Assembly (NCBI RefSeq): GCF_003732265.1
Contig: NZ_MOBK01000010.1
Location: forward strand, 62,001 to 126,000
DNA length: 64,000 nucleotides
Direction of reading: 5' to 3'
DNA from: Pseudomonas brassicacearum
GTDB taxonomy: Bacteria > Pseudomonadota > Gammaproteobacteria > Pseudomonadales > Pseudomonadaceae
Shown here: piece by piece, positions 1-7,457 of the stretch
Numbering within the stretch: position 1 is the first letter of the stretch
Layout of the letters: the number at the start of each line of letters is the position of its first letter
Position numbers and translations under genes: made by a program
The notes under the pieces: generated by a model
The model's database searches: none
What the model was told of the DNA's origin: nothing
Seen by the model: only the letters and a program-made list of their open reading frames with translations

Positions 1-62
1 TCACCGATCTGATCCATCAATGAGATTCCCGCGTTTAGTTTCGACATGTCCGCGCTATTCAT
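1..62 (-). CDS. Partial unknown gene running off the left edge
   Basis: A reading frame opens with ATG at 62 on the minus strand and stays open to the window edge, giving MNSADMSKLNAGISLMDQIG. It starts four bases after the stop of the gene at 67-423, and an AAGG lies five bases before the ATG, so it looks like the next gene of the same operon. Only 20 residues are visible and no family can be named. It belongs to the integrative element that ends at tRNA-Phe. Confidence 0.4.
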   Translation of the reverse strand, partial: MNSADMSKLNAGISLMDQIG

Positions 63-66
63 GGCC

Positions 67-423
67 TTAGTCCGCGAAGTTGATAAAGATGGTTGTTCTA
101 TATCCGGCTACAACCAAGAACGCTGCTTTCTCTGCAAGTTTGCAAGCGCGCCTCCAGTCACAAGTATTGCGTTTGTCTTTGTCTGATGGAGTTAGTGCGC
201 CATAAGCCTCTACGAAGTCGAGGCAGGCAATGCTGTCAGAGATACGTCTGATCTCTATAGTGCGAGCGCCAGCAAATGACTGGTAAAATAGTTCAAGAGC
301 ACGATACATGCGCTCGGTTTGGGGATCTCCGTGTTTGATCTGCTCTATGGCAATATTAAATTTAGAGCTGTAATGGAAATCCCGTTCCTCGTCGGAATTG
401 ATATATTTAAATTGCAAGTTCAT
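67..423 (-). CDS. Hypothetical protein of integrative element
   Basis: 118-residue protein of unknown function. The ATG at 423 is preferred over the one at 429 because AGAGGGA lies six bases before it but directly abuts the other. The protein is soluble, with no signal peptide or membrane segment. The C-terminal half is rich in Ala, Lys and Cys (CDWRRACKLAEKAAFLVVAG) and probably helical. The base composition is more AT-rich than the core genes to the right. It is followed by another short minus-strand frame, and AlpA lies upstream, as expected for cargo of a P4-like island. No family was recognised. Confidence 0.6.
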   Translation of the reverse strand: MNLQFKYINSDEERDFHYSSKFNIAIEQIKHGDPQTERMYRALELFYQSFAGARTIEIRRISDSIACLDFVEAYGALTPSDKDKRNTCDWRRACKLAEKAAFLVVAGYRTTIFINFAD

Positions 424-571
424 ATTCATTCCCTCTATGGGGGGGCTTTTCTTCCAGGCAAGCGCAAGGCGCTCCTTTTTTTTTATTCAGGTGGTTTGAC
501 TCGTCTTAATCATCTGCTTAAAGCGTGCAGCGGTGTCGGCCAGTCGGTGGTGACTGGCTAGGCGTCTCGCT

Positions 572-823
572 TCAGGCCATCTCGCCGCGGCTTTCCCGAA
601 TGCGCGCCTCTTGCCATTGGAGGACCTCGTTTTCGAGCCAGGCGGACGACTTTGGACCAAATTTTATTTGCGCAGGAAACGTGCCGAGTCCGATGCGCCG
701 ATAAATTTCGGTTGCGGAAAGTGTGGTTAGCGCTTTGACGACATCAAGCTTTATGAACTTGTGTGGCCCAGCGACGGTAAGAGTTTCGGTGGGTGCTTGA
801 ATTTGTTTAGTTGTGTGTGCCAT
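572..823 (-). CDS. AlpA-family phage/island transcriptional regulator
   Basis: 83-residue protein resembling the AlpA family of short MerR-like winged-helix regulators carried by P4-type satellites and islands. The segment KFIKLDVVKALTTLSATEIY followed by RRIGLGTFPAQIKFGPKSSAWLE matches the family pattern: an initial helix, a Ser-x-x-x-Ile-Tyr recognition helix, then the F-P-x-x-x-K-x-G-x-x-x-x-x-W-L strand. AGAGGA sits seven bases before the ATG. Family members activate integrase or excision genes; here the likely target is the integrase at 1619-2842 (inference). It may carry a modified N-terminus, since about 20 residues precede the core. Confidence 0.85.
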   Translation of the reverse strand: MAHTTKQIQAPTETLTVAGPHKFIKLDVVKALTTLSATEIYRRIGLGTFPAQIKFGPKSSAWLENEVLQWQEARIRESRGEMA

Positions 824-976
824 TTCTTGTTCCTCTACGGATGTATGTTTACAAGCGAAAGGCTAAGCGCGAAAAGTTCAGAGCGCCAGAATTCCCTCGA
901 AAAAAAAGTATCAAGTGCGCGTTAATGAAACTTCCAAAAGTGCCAGCAAGGCGTTAGTGAAACTTTCGGAGGACGC

Positions 977-1002
977 AAAAAAAGCCCCGCGCGTGAGGGG
1001 CT
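977..1002 (-). terminator. Rho-independent terminator after the 1032-1529 gene
   Basis: On the minus strand the hairpin AGCCCC-loop-GGGGCT is followed by a run of seven T residues. It lies 30 bases past the stop of the HTH-like gene and so separates it from the AlpA gene. Confidence 0.75.
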
Positions 1003-1031
1003 GGATGGGGGGGCAGAGCGTGCAGGTTGAG

Positions 1032-1529
1032 TTACCACGTGATCCCTGCATTGTTCAGATAACGCCGCACGCTGATCTTCGAATAGCCAGTTTGATCAGC
1101 AATTGTTCCTACACGGGTATGCGGGGGCTTGTATGCGTATTTGTTCCAGAGTGCAACGACCTCGAATTGTCTTTCCAGCGCAGCCTCGTGGTTCTTTCGG
1201 CCAGATGCCCGGCCACCGGCACGTTTTCGATAGTCGCGCCCGGGCTCGATGCGCCGACCCCGGATCGCCAATATCAGCTCAGTAATACGGGCTTGAATCT
1301 GAAGCCCGGCGCGGCGCTCCTCGGGCGTCCCGGTTCGCGTACCAACGTCCCGGCCAATATCTCGCAGTTCAGTCAAATCGCTATCCTTGGTCGTGTAGGT
1401 AGTTTCCCAGCCGAGCGCTTGGTAAGCGCGCTGAAGCGCCGCACGCTTTCGCGCTGACATCTGTCTTGCTTCGAACGCCGTCAATGCCTTGTAGAACTCC
1501 TTAACGGCGTCAGTCTCGTCATCCGACAT
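1032..1529 (-). CDS. Hypothetical protein with C-terminal helix-turn-helix-like segment
   Basis: 165-residue unknown protein. The ATG at 1529 has GGGAG eight bases upstream and is preferred to the in-frame GTG two codons earlier. The N-terminal half is charged and helical. Residues near the C-terminus (RVGTIADQTGYSKISVRRYL) look like a resolvase/MarR-type helix-turn-helix, which suggests DNA binding. It sits between the integrase and the AlpA gene with its own terminator, so it may take part in control or excision of the island. No family was recognised and the DNA-binding role is inference. Confidence 0.7.
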   Translation of the reverse strand: MSDDETDAVKEFYKALTAFEARQMSARKRAALQRAYQALGWETTYTTKDSDLTELRDIGRDVGTRTGTPEERRAGLQIQARITELILAIRGRRIEPGRDYRKRAGGRASGRKNHEAALERQFEVVALWNKYAYKPPHTRVGTIADQTGYSKISVRRYLNNAGITW

Positions 1530-1618
1530 GGGCACACTCCCAAAAAAACGAGATTAGCCGGTTTTAATTGGGTGTGCAGGGGAAGGCTTGGGGGATCTTT
1601 TTTGTGGGCGTGGTGGCT

Positions 1619-2842
1619 TCAAGCGTTGCGCTTGAGAGTCACTACGTTGGCACCTGCACACAGTGCGTCGATAGAGTCCGCCCACGCCTGCATCATGTCC
1701 CGGCGCTGCTCAAGATAAGCGGCATGATTGTAGGTGTCGCGGATGCCATCCGCGTCACCATGGGCAAGCTGGCGCTCAATCCAGTCTCGGTTATAGCTAC
1801 GCCCGTTCAACTCAGTGGACAACAGATGGCGGAATCCGTGGCCGGTCTGGCGGTCTTCATATCCCATCAGCCGCAACGCCTTGTTGATCGTGTTTTCACT
1901 CATTGGCCGGTCAGGGTTTTGCTGGCCGGGAAACAACAGGTCATAGCTACCAGTAATTTCGTTGAGTTGGCGCAGGATCGCAACTGCCTGACGGGGCAGC
2001 GGCACCACGTGTGGGCGACGGGCTTTCATCCGCTCTTTCGGAATCGTCCATGTGGCGTTGTCGAGATCGAATTCAGACCATGGGGCAGCGCGCAGTTCTC
2101 CAGGGCGCACGGCGGTCAGCACCAGCAGGCGAATGGCGCAGCGGGTAGGGGTGTAAATCTTTGCGGCCTCCACCTTGGCCAGTAGGTCGGGCAACTCGGC
2201 GAAACTAATGTGTGGGTGATGGCGTGGAGGCTTCGCTGGCGCTGCCACCACATCCAGGTCAGTGGCCGGATTGGCGTCTACCACTCCCTTGGCCAGCCCG
2301 TAGCGAAATATCTGGTGCAGCCACTGGCGGATCTTCCCGGCTGCATTGAGTGTGCCCCGTGCCTCTACGCCGCGCACCAGTGCCGCCAACTCGGATCGGG
2401 TGATTTCCTTCACGGGACGCGAGCCAATGCCGGGGATGATGTCGTTTTCCAAATACAGATTGGCCTTGTAGCGGGTCGTCTCGGCCCAGCGTGGGGCGTT
2501 GTAGGCGTACCACTCTCGCGCCAGCAATTCAAAAGTCAGCTCCTTGACTTTCTGTGCTTGCTTGACTGCCTGTCGTTCGGCACTGGGATCTTTGCCGTCG
2601 GCTATCAACTGTTGGGCGTCTGACTGCTTTTTTCGTGCCTGCGCCAGTGTTACGCCAGGGTATGACCCAAGGGCCAGTCGGTTCTCCTTGCCGAAGTGAC
2701 GATACTTGAGCCGCCACAGCTTTGAACCTGTAGGCATGATCTCCAGATACAAGCCTCTGCCGTCAGAGAGCTTGTAGGGCTTCTCCTGAGGCTTGGCTGC
2801 CTTGATTGCTGAATCGGTAAGCTGTATGACTTTGCGAGGCAT
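1619..2842 (-). CDS. P4-type tyrosine integrase
   Basis: 407-residue site-specific recombinase of the P4/IntS family. The N-terminal DUF4102 arm-binding domain (about residues 1-95, with LSDGRGLYLEI) precedes a SAM-like core-binding domain (about 105-190) and the catalytic domain. Active-site residues are visible: Arg246 in TAVRPGELR, His335 and Arg338 in HGFRH, His361 and the nucleophile Tyr371 in DTYNHAAYLEQRR. The Met at 2842 matches the family start MPRK; an upstream in-frame start adds seven residues. It lies 173 bases beyond the 3' end of tRNA-Phe in the same orientation, the usual place for an integrase that recombines at a tRNA 3' end. It appears intact. Confidence 0.96.
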   Translation of the reverse strand: MPRKVIQLTDSAIKAAKPQEKPYKLSDGRGLYLEIMPTGSKLWRLKYRHFGKENRLALGSYPGVTLAQARKKQSDAQQLIADGKDPSAERQAVKQAQKVKELTFELLAREWYAYNAPRWAETTRYKANLYLENDIIPGIGSRPVKEITRSELAALVRGVEARGTLNAAGKIRQWLHQIFRYGLAKGVVDANPATDLDVVAAPAKPPRHHPHISFAELPDLLAKVEAAKIYTPTRCAIRLLVLTAVRPGELRAAPWSEFDLDNATWTIPKERMKARRPHVVPLPRQAVAILRQLNEITGSYDLLFPGQQNPDRPMSENTINKALRLMGYEDRQTGHGFRHLLSTELNGRSYNRDWIERQLAHGDADGIRDTYNHAAYLEQRRDMMQAWADSIDALCAGANVVTLKRNA

Positions 2843-2946
2843 AGGGCATCTCCGTAGGGGCATTAAATTGACCGAACCGGGGATGCCCCCAGATATGCCC
2901 CCAACTGTCTGGGCAGCTAGGGATCATTTGGGAAAGCATAGACAAC

Positions 2947-2970
2947 AAAAAACCCGCACTAGGCGGGTTT
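2947..2970 (-). terminator. Terminator between tRNA-Phe and the integrase gene
   Basis: AACCCGC-loop-GCGGGTT forms a seven-pair stem with a five-base loop. On the minus strand it ends in TTTTTTG, so it would terminate tRNA-Phe transcription before the integrase gene. Confidence 0.75.
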
Positions 2971-3014
2971 CTTGGGGCTTTCGGGTGGTATAGACACCAC
3001 CTGAAATTAATTAG

Positions 3015-3052
3015 TGGTGCCCAGAGACGGAATCGAACCGCCGACACGGGGA
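3015..3052. other. Candidate attachment site (3' half of tRNA-Phe)
   Basis: Integrases of the P4 family recombine within tRNA 3' ends and leave the tRNA intact by supplying an identical 3' segment. The 3' part of tRNA-Phe (anticodon stem to CCA) is therefore the likely attachment core. No second copy is in the window, so the exact core cannot be defined here. Confidence 0.4.
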
Positions 3053-3090
3053 TTTTCAATCCCCTGCTCTACCGACTGAGCTATCTGGGC
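3015..3090 (-). tRNA. tRNA-Phe (anticodon GAA)
   Basis: Reading the minus strand gives a 76-base tRNA starting GCCCAGATAGCTCAGTCGG, with an anticodon arm GGGGATTGAAAATCCCC (anticodon GAA), a TTCGATTC T-loop and an encoded CCA end. The acceptor stem GCCCAGA pairs with TCTGGGC. It is preceded by a strong promoter and followed by a terminator. It serves as the integration site for the island to its left. Confidence 0.98.
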
Positions 3091-3100
3091 AACGGGGCGC

Positions 3101-3129
3101 ATTAAACTGGTTTTTCAGGGGGTCGTCAA
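3101..3129 (-). promoter_or_regulatory. Sigma70 promoter of tRNA-Phe
   Basis: On the minus strand TTGACG (-35) is separated by exactly 17 bases from TTTAAT (-10). A GC-rich stretch (GCGCCCC) follows before the tRNA 5' end, as at stringently controlled stable-RNA promoters. Confidence 0.8.
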
Positions 3130-3193
3130 GAAAGTTTTCAAAAAAAATTTAATTATTACCGTCGCTTACGATCCGACCCCCGAGAAATCGGGA

Positions 3194-3466
3194 TTATTCA
3201 GCCGGCGGCACGTAGCCGTCAGCCTTGGCGTATTCCTCGCCGGAGAAGTACTTGTCCATCTCGCCCTGAAGATATTTGCGGTCTTCGGCGTTCATCATGT
3301 TCAGGCGTTTTTCGTTGATCAGCAGGGTCTGGTGCTTTTGCCAGTCGGCCCAGGCCTTGGCCGAGACGTGGTCAAAAATGTCCTGGCCTTTTGCGCCCGG
3401 GAAGGGAGCGCGTTCGAGGGCGGGCAATTCTTCTTTGTACTTGCGGCACATGATGGTGCGGGTCAT
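3194..3466 (-). CDS. yggX: YggX, iron trafficking / oxidative damage protection protein
   Basis: 90-residue cytoplasmic protein of the YggX family, which protects iron-sulfur clusters from superoxide and has been proposed to traffic Fe(II). The family signature MTRTIMCRKYKEELPALERAPFPG, with the conserved Cys7, and the NMMNAEDRKYL segment are present, and the length is typical. It overlaps the end of mutY by ATGA. That coupling is common in gamma-proteobacteria and fits a shared oxidative-stress role, since MutY itself carries a [4Fe-4S] cluster. Confidence 0.95.
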   Translation of the reverse strand: MTRTIMCRKYKEELPALERAPFPGAKGQDIFDHVSAKAWADWQKHQTLLINEKRLNMMNAEDRKYLQGEMDKYFSGEEYAKADGYVPPAE

Positions 3467-4530
3467 GACAATTCTCCTGCGTTCAATACGGCGGCCGCGC
3501 GTTCGAGCAAGGTTTTGACCGGGGCGGCAAGGCCCAGGCGCGGCGGGGTGGCGAGGTTATACCAGAGCCAGTCGGCCTCGGCCACGTGATGGCCGGCCTC
3601 CTGGACCTGAACCAGCCAGGGTTCGATGGACAACTGAAAGTGGCTGAAGGTGTGCACCAGGCTCGGCAGCGCCTGTTGGCTGCCCAGTTCCAGTGAGTGC
3701 TGCGCGGCCAGATGTTGCAGGTCGTCGAGGTCATCGAGCTCCGGCAAACTCCAGAGACCGCCCCACAAGCCCGTGGAAGGCCGCCGGTAAAGCAGAATCG
3801 CGCCTTTGCCATTGGCGAGCATCGGCATCAGCGTGCGCTTCTGTGGCACGGTTTTGCGCGGTTTGGGGATGGGGTAGCGGGTTTCCAGGCCGAGCATGTG
3901 CGCTTCGCAGCCCTTTTCCAGCGGGCAGAGCAGGCAGCTCGGCTTGCTGCGCGTACACAGCGTGGCGCCCAGATCCATCATCGCCTGGGTGTAGGCGTTG
4001 ACCCGATCATGCGGCGTAAAGCGCTCAGCGTTCGCCCACAGCTGTTTGGCGACCTTCGGCTCCCCGGGGTAACCCTCTTGCGCGGTAAAGCGCGCCAGGA
4101 CGCGTTTGACGTTGCCGTCGAGGATTGGCGCCCGCAAGCCCATGCTCAGGCTGGCGATGGCGCCCGCTGTCGACAAGCCGATGCCCGGCAGCTCAACCAG
4201 TTTTTCAACGTCGCGGGGAAACTCGCCACCGTATTCAGCGACGACAATTTTCGCGGTCTTCTGCAGATTGCGTGCGCGGGTGTAGTAACCCAGGCCGGTC
4301 CACAGGTGCAGCACTTCGTCTTCCGGCGCCGCGGCCAGGGCTTCGACCGTCGGCAACGAAGCCATGAAACGGTCAAAGTAATTCAACACGGTGCTGACCT
4401 GGGTTTGCTGCAGCATGATTTCCGAGACCCACACCCGATAGGGCGTGATGCCCTGTTGCCAAGGCAAATCGTGGCGGCCGTGGCGGTCGTACCAATCCAG
4501 CACCGCCGTTGAAAACTGCTCGGATCTCAT
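3463..4530 (-). CDS. mutY: A/G-specific adenine DNA glycosylase MutY
   Basis: 355-residue base-excision repair enzyme that removes adenine mispaired with 8-oxoguanine. Visible features: Glu37 in SEIMLQQTQV, a helix-hairpin-helix (ELPGIGLSTAGAI, 113-125), the catalytic Asp138 in ILDGNVKRVLAR, and the [4Fe-4S] ligands Cys192, Cys199, Cys202 and Cys208 with the usual C-X6-C-X2-C-X5-C spacing. A C-terminal NUDIX-like 8-oxoG recognition domain covers about residues 230-350. It overlaps asmA upstream and yggX downstream by four bases each, forming an operon asmA-mutY-yggX. Confidence 0.97.
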   Translation of the reverse strand: MRSEQFSTAVLDWYDRHGRHDLPWQQGITPYRVWVSEIMLQQTQVSTVLNYFDRFMASLPTVEALAAAPEDEVLHLWTGLGYYTRARNLQKTAKIVVAEYGGEFPRDVEKLVELPGIGLSTAGAIASLSMGLRAPILDGNVKRVLARFTAQEGYPGEPKVAKQLWANAERFTPHDRVNAYTQAMMDLGATLCTRSKPSCLLCPLEKGCEAHMLGLETRYPIPKPRKTVPQKRTLMPMLANGKGAILLYRRPSTGLWGGLWSLPELDDLDDLQHLAAQHSLELGSQQALPSLVHTFSHFQLSIEPWLVQVQEAGHHVAEADWLWYNLATPPRLGLAAPVKTLLERAAAVLNAGELS

Positions 4531-6752
4531 CGCTTGAACAGCCCCTTCAATGCGTTTTTCAGTTCAGGACTGACCTTGTCGCCCAGCTTCTCGTCGATTT
4601 TTTCGCTGATCTTGTCGCCGGCCATTTTGCTCGCGACCTGACCCATGCGTTCGTTATCCAGACGGCAGGCCTTGGCGCCGAGTTCCAGCGGACCCCGGCA
4701 ACGCAACGGCCACTCGACACCGACAAACTTGTCGCCGACCTGGCAAGCCGGGTCCGGCATGGCGCTGGTGTCGCCTTCGACGATGATGCCCACGCGGTAA
4801 TCCATGCCCAGCACGCGCAGATCGACGTCGCCGTCGCCATTCACGGTCATGCCCGGGATGCGCACTTTCAGGTCCGGGTTGCTGGCCACGCCGTTACGGA
4901 AGGTCAGGTTGCCCTTGAGTTCCTGGAACGGTGTGTCCTTGCCCCGTGGCTCGCCGCTGAGGGATTTGCGGTTCAGGGTGGCGATGCCTTTGCACAGCTG
5001 TTGCTCAAGGTTGGCATTGAGCAGCACGCCGTTGTTGATGATGAAACTGGCGGTGCCGTTGAGGCTGTCGATCAACGCTTTCTGGCTGTTACCGCTGCCG
5101 GTCAGCGCACTGTTAAGCGTCACCAGACCTTTGACCGGCGGATTTTTGCCTTGGCTTTCGAGGATTTTTTCCACCGGCACTTTGCTGATGCGCGTCTGCA
5201 TGTTCAGTGCTGGAACCTGCTGGCGCACATCGAGGGTGCCCTTGGCTTCGAAGTTGCCCTCGTACAGATCGCCGCGCAGGTTCTCCAGGGTCAGCAGGCC
5301 GCCCTGGCCGGAGGCCTTGAGCGCTGCGTTGTTGATCGGCAGCTTGTCGAGGGTCAACTGGCCAAAGGTCAGGTCGGCGTCCACGTCGAGTTTGCTCAAG
5401 CGCTCGACCGGCAGCAGGCGTTCGGTGCTCCACGCTGTCTTGGTCGGCGACTCCGGCAGTGGTGTGCTGCCGGCGCCGGCCATGGCGTCGGCCTCGGTGC
5501 TGGCAACTTCGGCCTGACGCACTTGTGTCGCGCTGTTGGCTTCGGCGGACTTGGGTGGCAGATATCGATCGACGTTGAACGTGTCCGCCTTGAGGGCTGC
5601 GCGCAGCGACTGCTTGGCAAAGTCTTCGACAGCGATACGGCCGCTGAAGGTGCTGTCGTCGATTTTCAGGTTGATGTTGTCGAACGACACGCTGGTCGGC
5701 GTGCCGGCCACACGGCTGACCAGTTCGACTTTGCTCAGGCTGCCTTCGGCCATCGCCGGCAGTGTCTGGCCGATGCTGTCGACAAATTTCGCCAGGTCGA
5801 ATTGGGCAATCGAAATACCGCCACTGATCTGTGGGGTCTTGTCGAGGTCGTTGACCTTGAGTTCACCCAGTGCGCGCAGTTGGTTGGCGGAGACCTTGAT
5901 GCCGGTCCATTCGGCGACGTTCGCCGCTTTATCCAGCAACAATTGCCCTTGCGCCGCGAAGGTCATGGTCTTGCCCTGCAGCGGATCACCCGCGACTTCG
6001 CCGGACAGTTTCATGTCTTCAAACTTGTAGCGCTGCAAGGCGCGTTCGAAACGCAGCTCGCCGTTGAGCTCGGTGCGCACTCGCAGAACCGGTTGGTTGG
6101 TGCCGAGGAACGCGGTGAGTTTGACGGGGATATTGGTTGAGTCGTGGACCGGGCCGGTGCTGAGTTGAATGCTCTCGGCGCTGAACTGCTTGCCCGTTTT
6201 CTCGTCGTTGTACTCAACGCGGGCGTTGTTGACGGTGAGGCTGTCGATGTCCAGGCGAGCAGGCTGGGGCGGTTTTTCCACTTGAACGGTGGTTTCCGGG
6301 GCAGGTTCGCCAGGCGTCGCAGGGGGCGTGGCCGGAGTGGCTGGGGCCGGGACCTTGCCGACGTCCTGCCAGTTGCCATGGCCGTCCTTGTCGCGGGTCA
6401 GGCGCAGGTTCAGGCCTTCGACGCGGACATCGCTCATTTGCACTTCGCGGCGCAGCAGCGGCAACACGCGCACTGACAAGCCAAGCATCTGCAGGTCGGC
6501 GAACGGCTCCGTCGGTTTGACCAGGGTCGCGACACTGGCGTCGTGCAACTCCAGGCCCAGCCACGGGAACAGGCTCCAGCCGATGTCGCCATTGAGCGTC
6601 AGCTCGATGTGGGCCTTGTCGCGGGCAATCTGGCGAATCTCGTCTTTATAGTCGTTGGGATCGAAGAGGTGGGTCAGGGCAAAGCCCAGCGCCACAATGA
6701 TCAGCAACAGCCCGAGAAGCACCAGACCCAGGATTTTGCCGAACGCTTTCAT
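4527..6752 (-). CDS. AsmA family protein
   Basis: 741-residue inner-membrane-anchored periplasmic protein of the AsmA family, linked in E. coli to outer-membrane assembly and lipid homeostasis. An N-terminal membrane anchor (MKAFGKILGLVLLGLLLIIV) is followed by the AsmA N-domain (FDPNDYKDEIRQI), a Pro/Ala/Thr-rich linker near residues 150-185, and the conserved C-terminal region NGTASFIINNGVLLNANLE. The ATG at 6752 is chosen because AAGGA lies eight bases upstream; an upstream in-frame start would add 19 residues before the anchor. First gene of the asmA-mutY-yggX operon. Confidence 0.92.
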   Translation of the reverse strand: MKAFGKILGLVLLGLLLIIVALGFALTHLFDPNDYKDEIRQIARDKAHIELTLNGDIGWSLFPWLGLELHDASVATLVKPTEPFADLQMLGLSVRVLPLLRREVQMSDVRVEGLNLRLTRDKDGHGNWQDVGKVPAPATPATPPATPGEPAPETTVQVEKPPQPARLDIDSLTVNNARVEYNDEKTGKQFSAESIQLSTGPVHDSTNIPVKLTAFLGTNQPVLRVRTELNGELRFERALQRYKFEDMKLSGEVAGDPLQGKTMTFAAQGQLLLDKAANVAEWTGIKVSANQLRALGELKVNDLDKTPQISGGISIAQFDLAKFVDSIGQTLPAMAEGSLSKVELVSRVAGTPTSVSFDNINLKIDDSTFSGRIAVEDFAKQSLRAALKADTFNVDRYLPPKSAEANSATQVRQAEVASTEADAMAGAGSTPLPESPTKTAWSTERLLPVERLSKLDVDADLTFGQLTLDKLPINNAALKASGQGGLLTLENLRGDLYEGNFEAKGTLDVRQQVPALNMQTRISKVPVEKILESQGKNPPVKGLVTLNSALTGSGNSQKALIDSLNGTASFIINNGVLLNANLEQQLCKGIATLNRKSLSGEPRGKDTPFQELKGNLTFRNGVASNPDLKVRIPGMTVNGDGDVDLRVLGMDYRVGIIVEGDTSAMPDPACQVGDKFVGVEWPLRCRGPLELGAKACRLDNERMGQVASKMAGDKISEKIDEKLGDKVSPELKNALKGLFKR

Positions 6753-6830
6753 GGGCGAGTCCTTGTAGTTAGTCGAATTCGAATTTAGCCGGGGAGTATA
6801 GCGCTCCAAAGCGGACGACCGGTCAGGCGA

Positions 6831-7235
6831 TCACGCGGGCAGTACATCCAGCGGCAGTTTCAGCTTGGCCGCCAGCGCCTGAGCTTCAAGATGCCCGGCG
6901 GGAGCCAGCAGGCGCAGGGTGGCGCCCGATTCAGAGGCCATTTTCTGCGCTTCGTTCACCAGACGCTCGGCGACGCCACGACGACGGGTAATTTTTCGTA
7001 CGCAAAGTTGGGACAAGTGCCAAACGCCCTGGTGCCGTTGCAAGCGGGCTGCGCCCAGCAGTCGATCATTGAAGCGTCCGGCGATCAACGAACCGTCCCG
7101 CAAACAGCTTTCGATCAGCTGCACATCCCCGGAAAACGGGGCGTATAGCCAGTCTGGAGCGTCGCGGTAAATTTTTTGCAGATCCTGCTGATCCTGATAA
7201 GTGACCTCGTTCAGCGGTTCGACAATGATCGGCAT
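6831..7235 (-). CDS. PanZ-like GNAT acetyltransferase / acetyl-CoA sensor family
   Basis: 134-residue GNAT-fold protein resembling PanZ (PanM), the enterobacterial acetyl-CoA sensor that triggers PanD maturation. Shared segments are DQQDLQKIY near the N-terminus, AGRFNDRLLGAARL, and the acetyl-CoA loop CVRKITRRRGVAERLV. panD is not nearby, and many bacterial PanD proteins mature without PanZ, so the partner here is unknown. It could equally be an ordinary N-acetyltransferase. It stands alone, on the opposite strand to the transporter at 7458, with 78 bases separating it from asmA. Confidence 0.75.
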   Translation of the reverse strand: MPIIVEPLNEVTYQDQQDLQKIYRDAPDWLYAPFSGDVQLIESCLRDGSLIAGRFNDRLLGAARLQRHQGVWHLSQLCVRKITRRRGVAERLVNEAQKMASESGATLRLLAPAGHLEAQALAAKLKLPLDVLPA

Positions 7236-7457
7236 GGCGTCTCCTTAAAGAGGTACGAGAACAGATGACTTACAAAAGGTGATATCAGTTTGGTTTTTCT
7301 GTCACGTGCAAATGGTAACCTTTGCCCGTTCGTCCGTCCCGCTGCGACCCGATGTCGCACAAAAAGGCACTTCACCCAACAAAACGGTCATGCGTGCGCA
7401 TAAAGGCCGGGGGTGGGGAGTGGCTGGCGAACCCTACTAATAATTGGGGGATACACA

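Larger units (their letters stand above)
1..3017. mobile_element. tRNA-Phe-proximal end of an integrative genomic island
   Basis: Everything left of the tRNA-Phe 3' end has island character: P4-type integrase next to the tRNA, AlpA regulator, and several small genes without recognisable core function. From 3015 rightwards the genes are core Pseudomonas genes (tRNA-Phe, yggX, mutY). The far end and second attachment site lie outside the window, so the island's size and full cargo are unknown. Confidence 0.8.

Noticed and set aside
461..485. Hairpin AGCGC-AAG-GCGCT followed by a T-run on the plus strand
   Set aside because: It looks like a terminator, but neighbouring genes run on the minus strand and the five-pair stem is weak; no plus-strand transcript source is evident.
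539..558. Hairpin GCCAGTC/GACTGGC after the AlpA gene
   Set aside because: A seven-pair stem without a T-run on the minus strand; it cannot be called a terminator with confidence.
2984..3001. Inverted repeat GGTGGT/ACCACC next to the tRNA 3' end
   Set aside because: Could be an integrase arm site, but it is short and no second copy or known arm motif supports it.
3131..3193. A/T-rich stretch between yggX and tRNA-Phe as an origin or curved-DNA element
   Set aside because: It is short and is explained by the yggX 3' region and the upstream part of the tRNA promoter; no repeats or DnaA boxes were seen.
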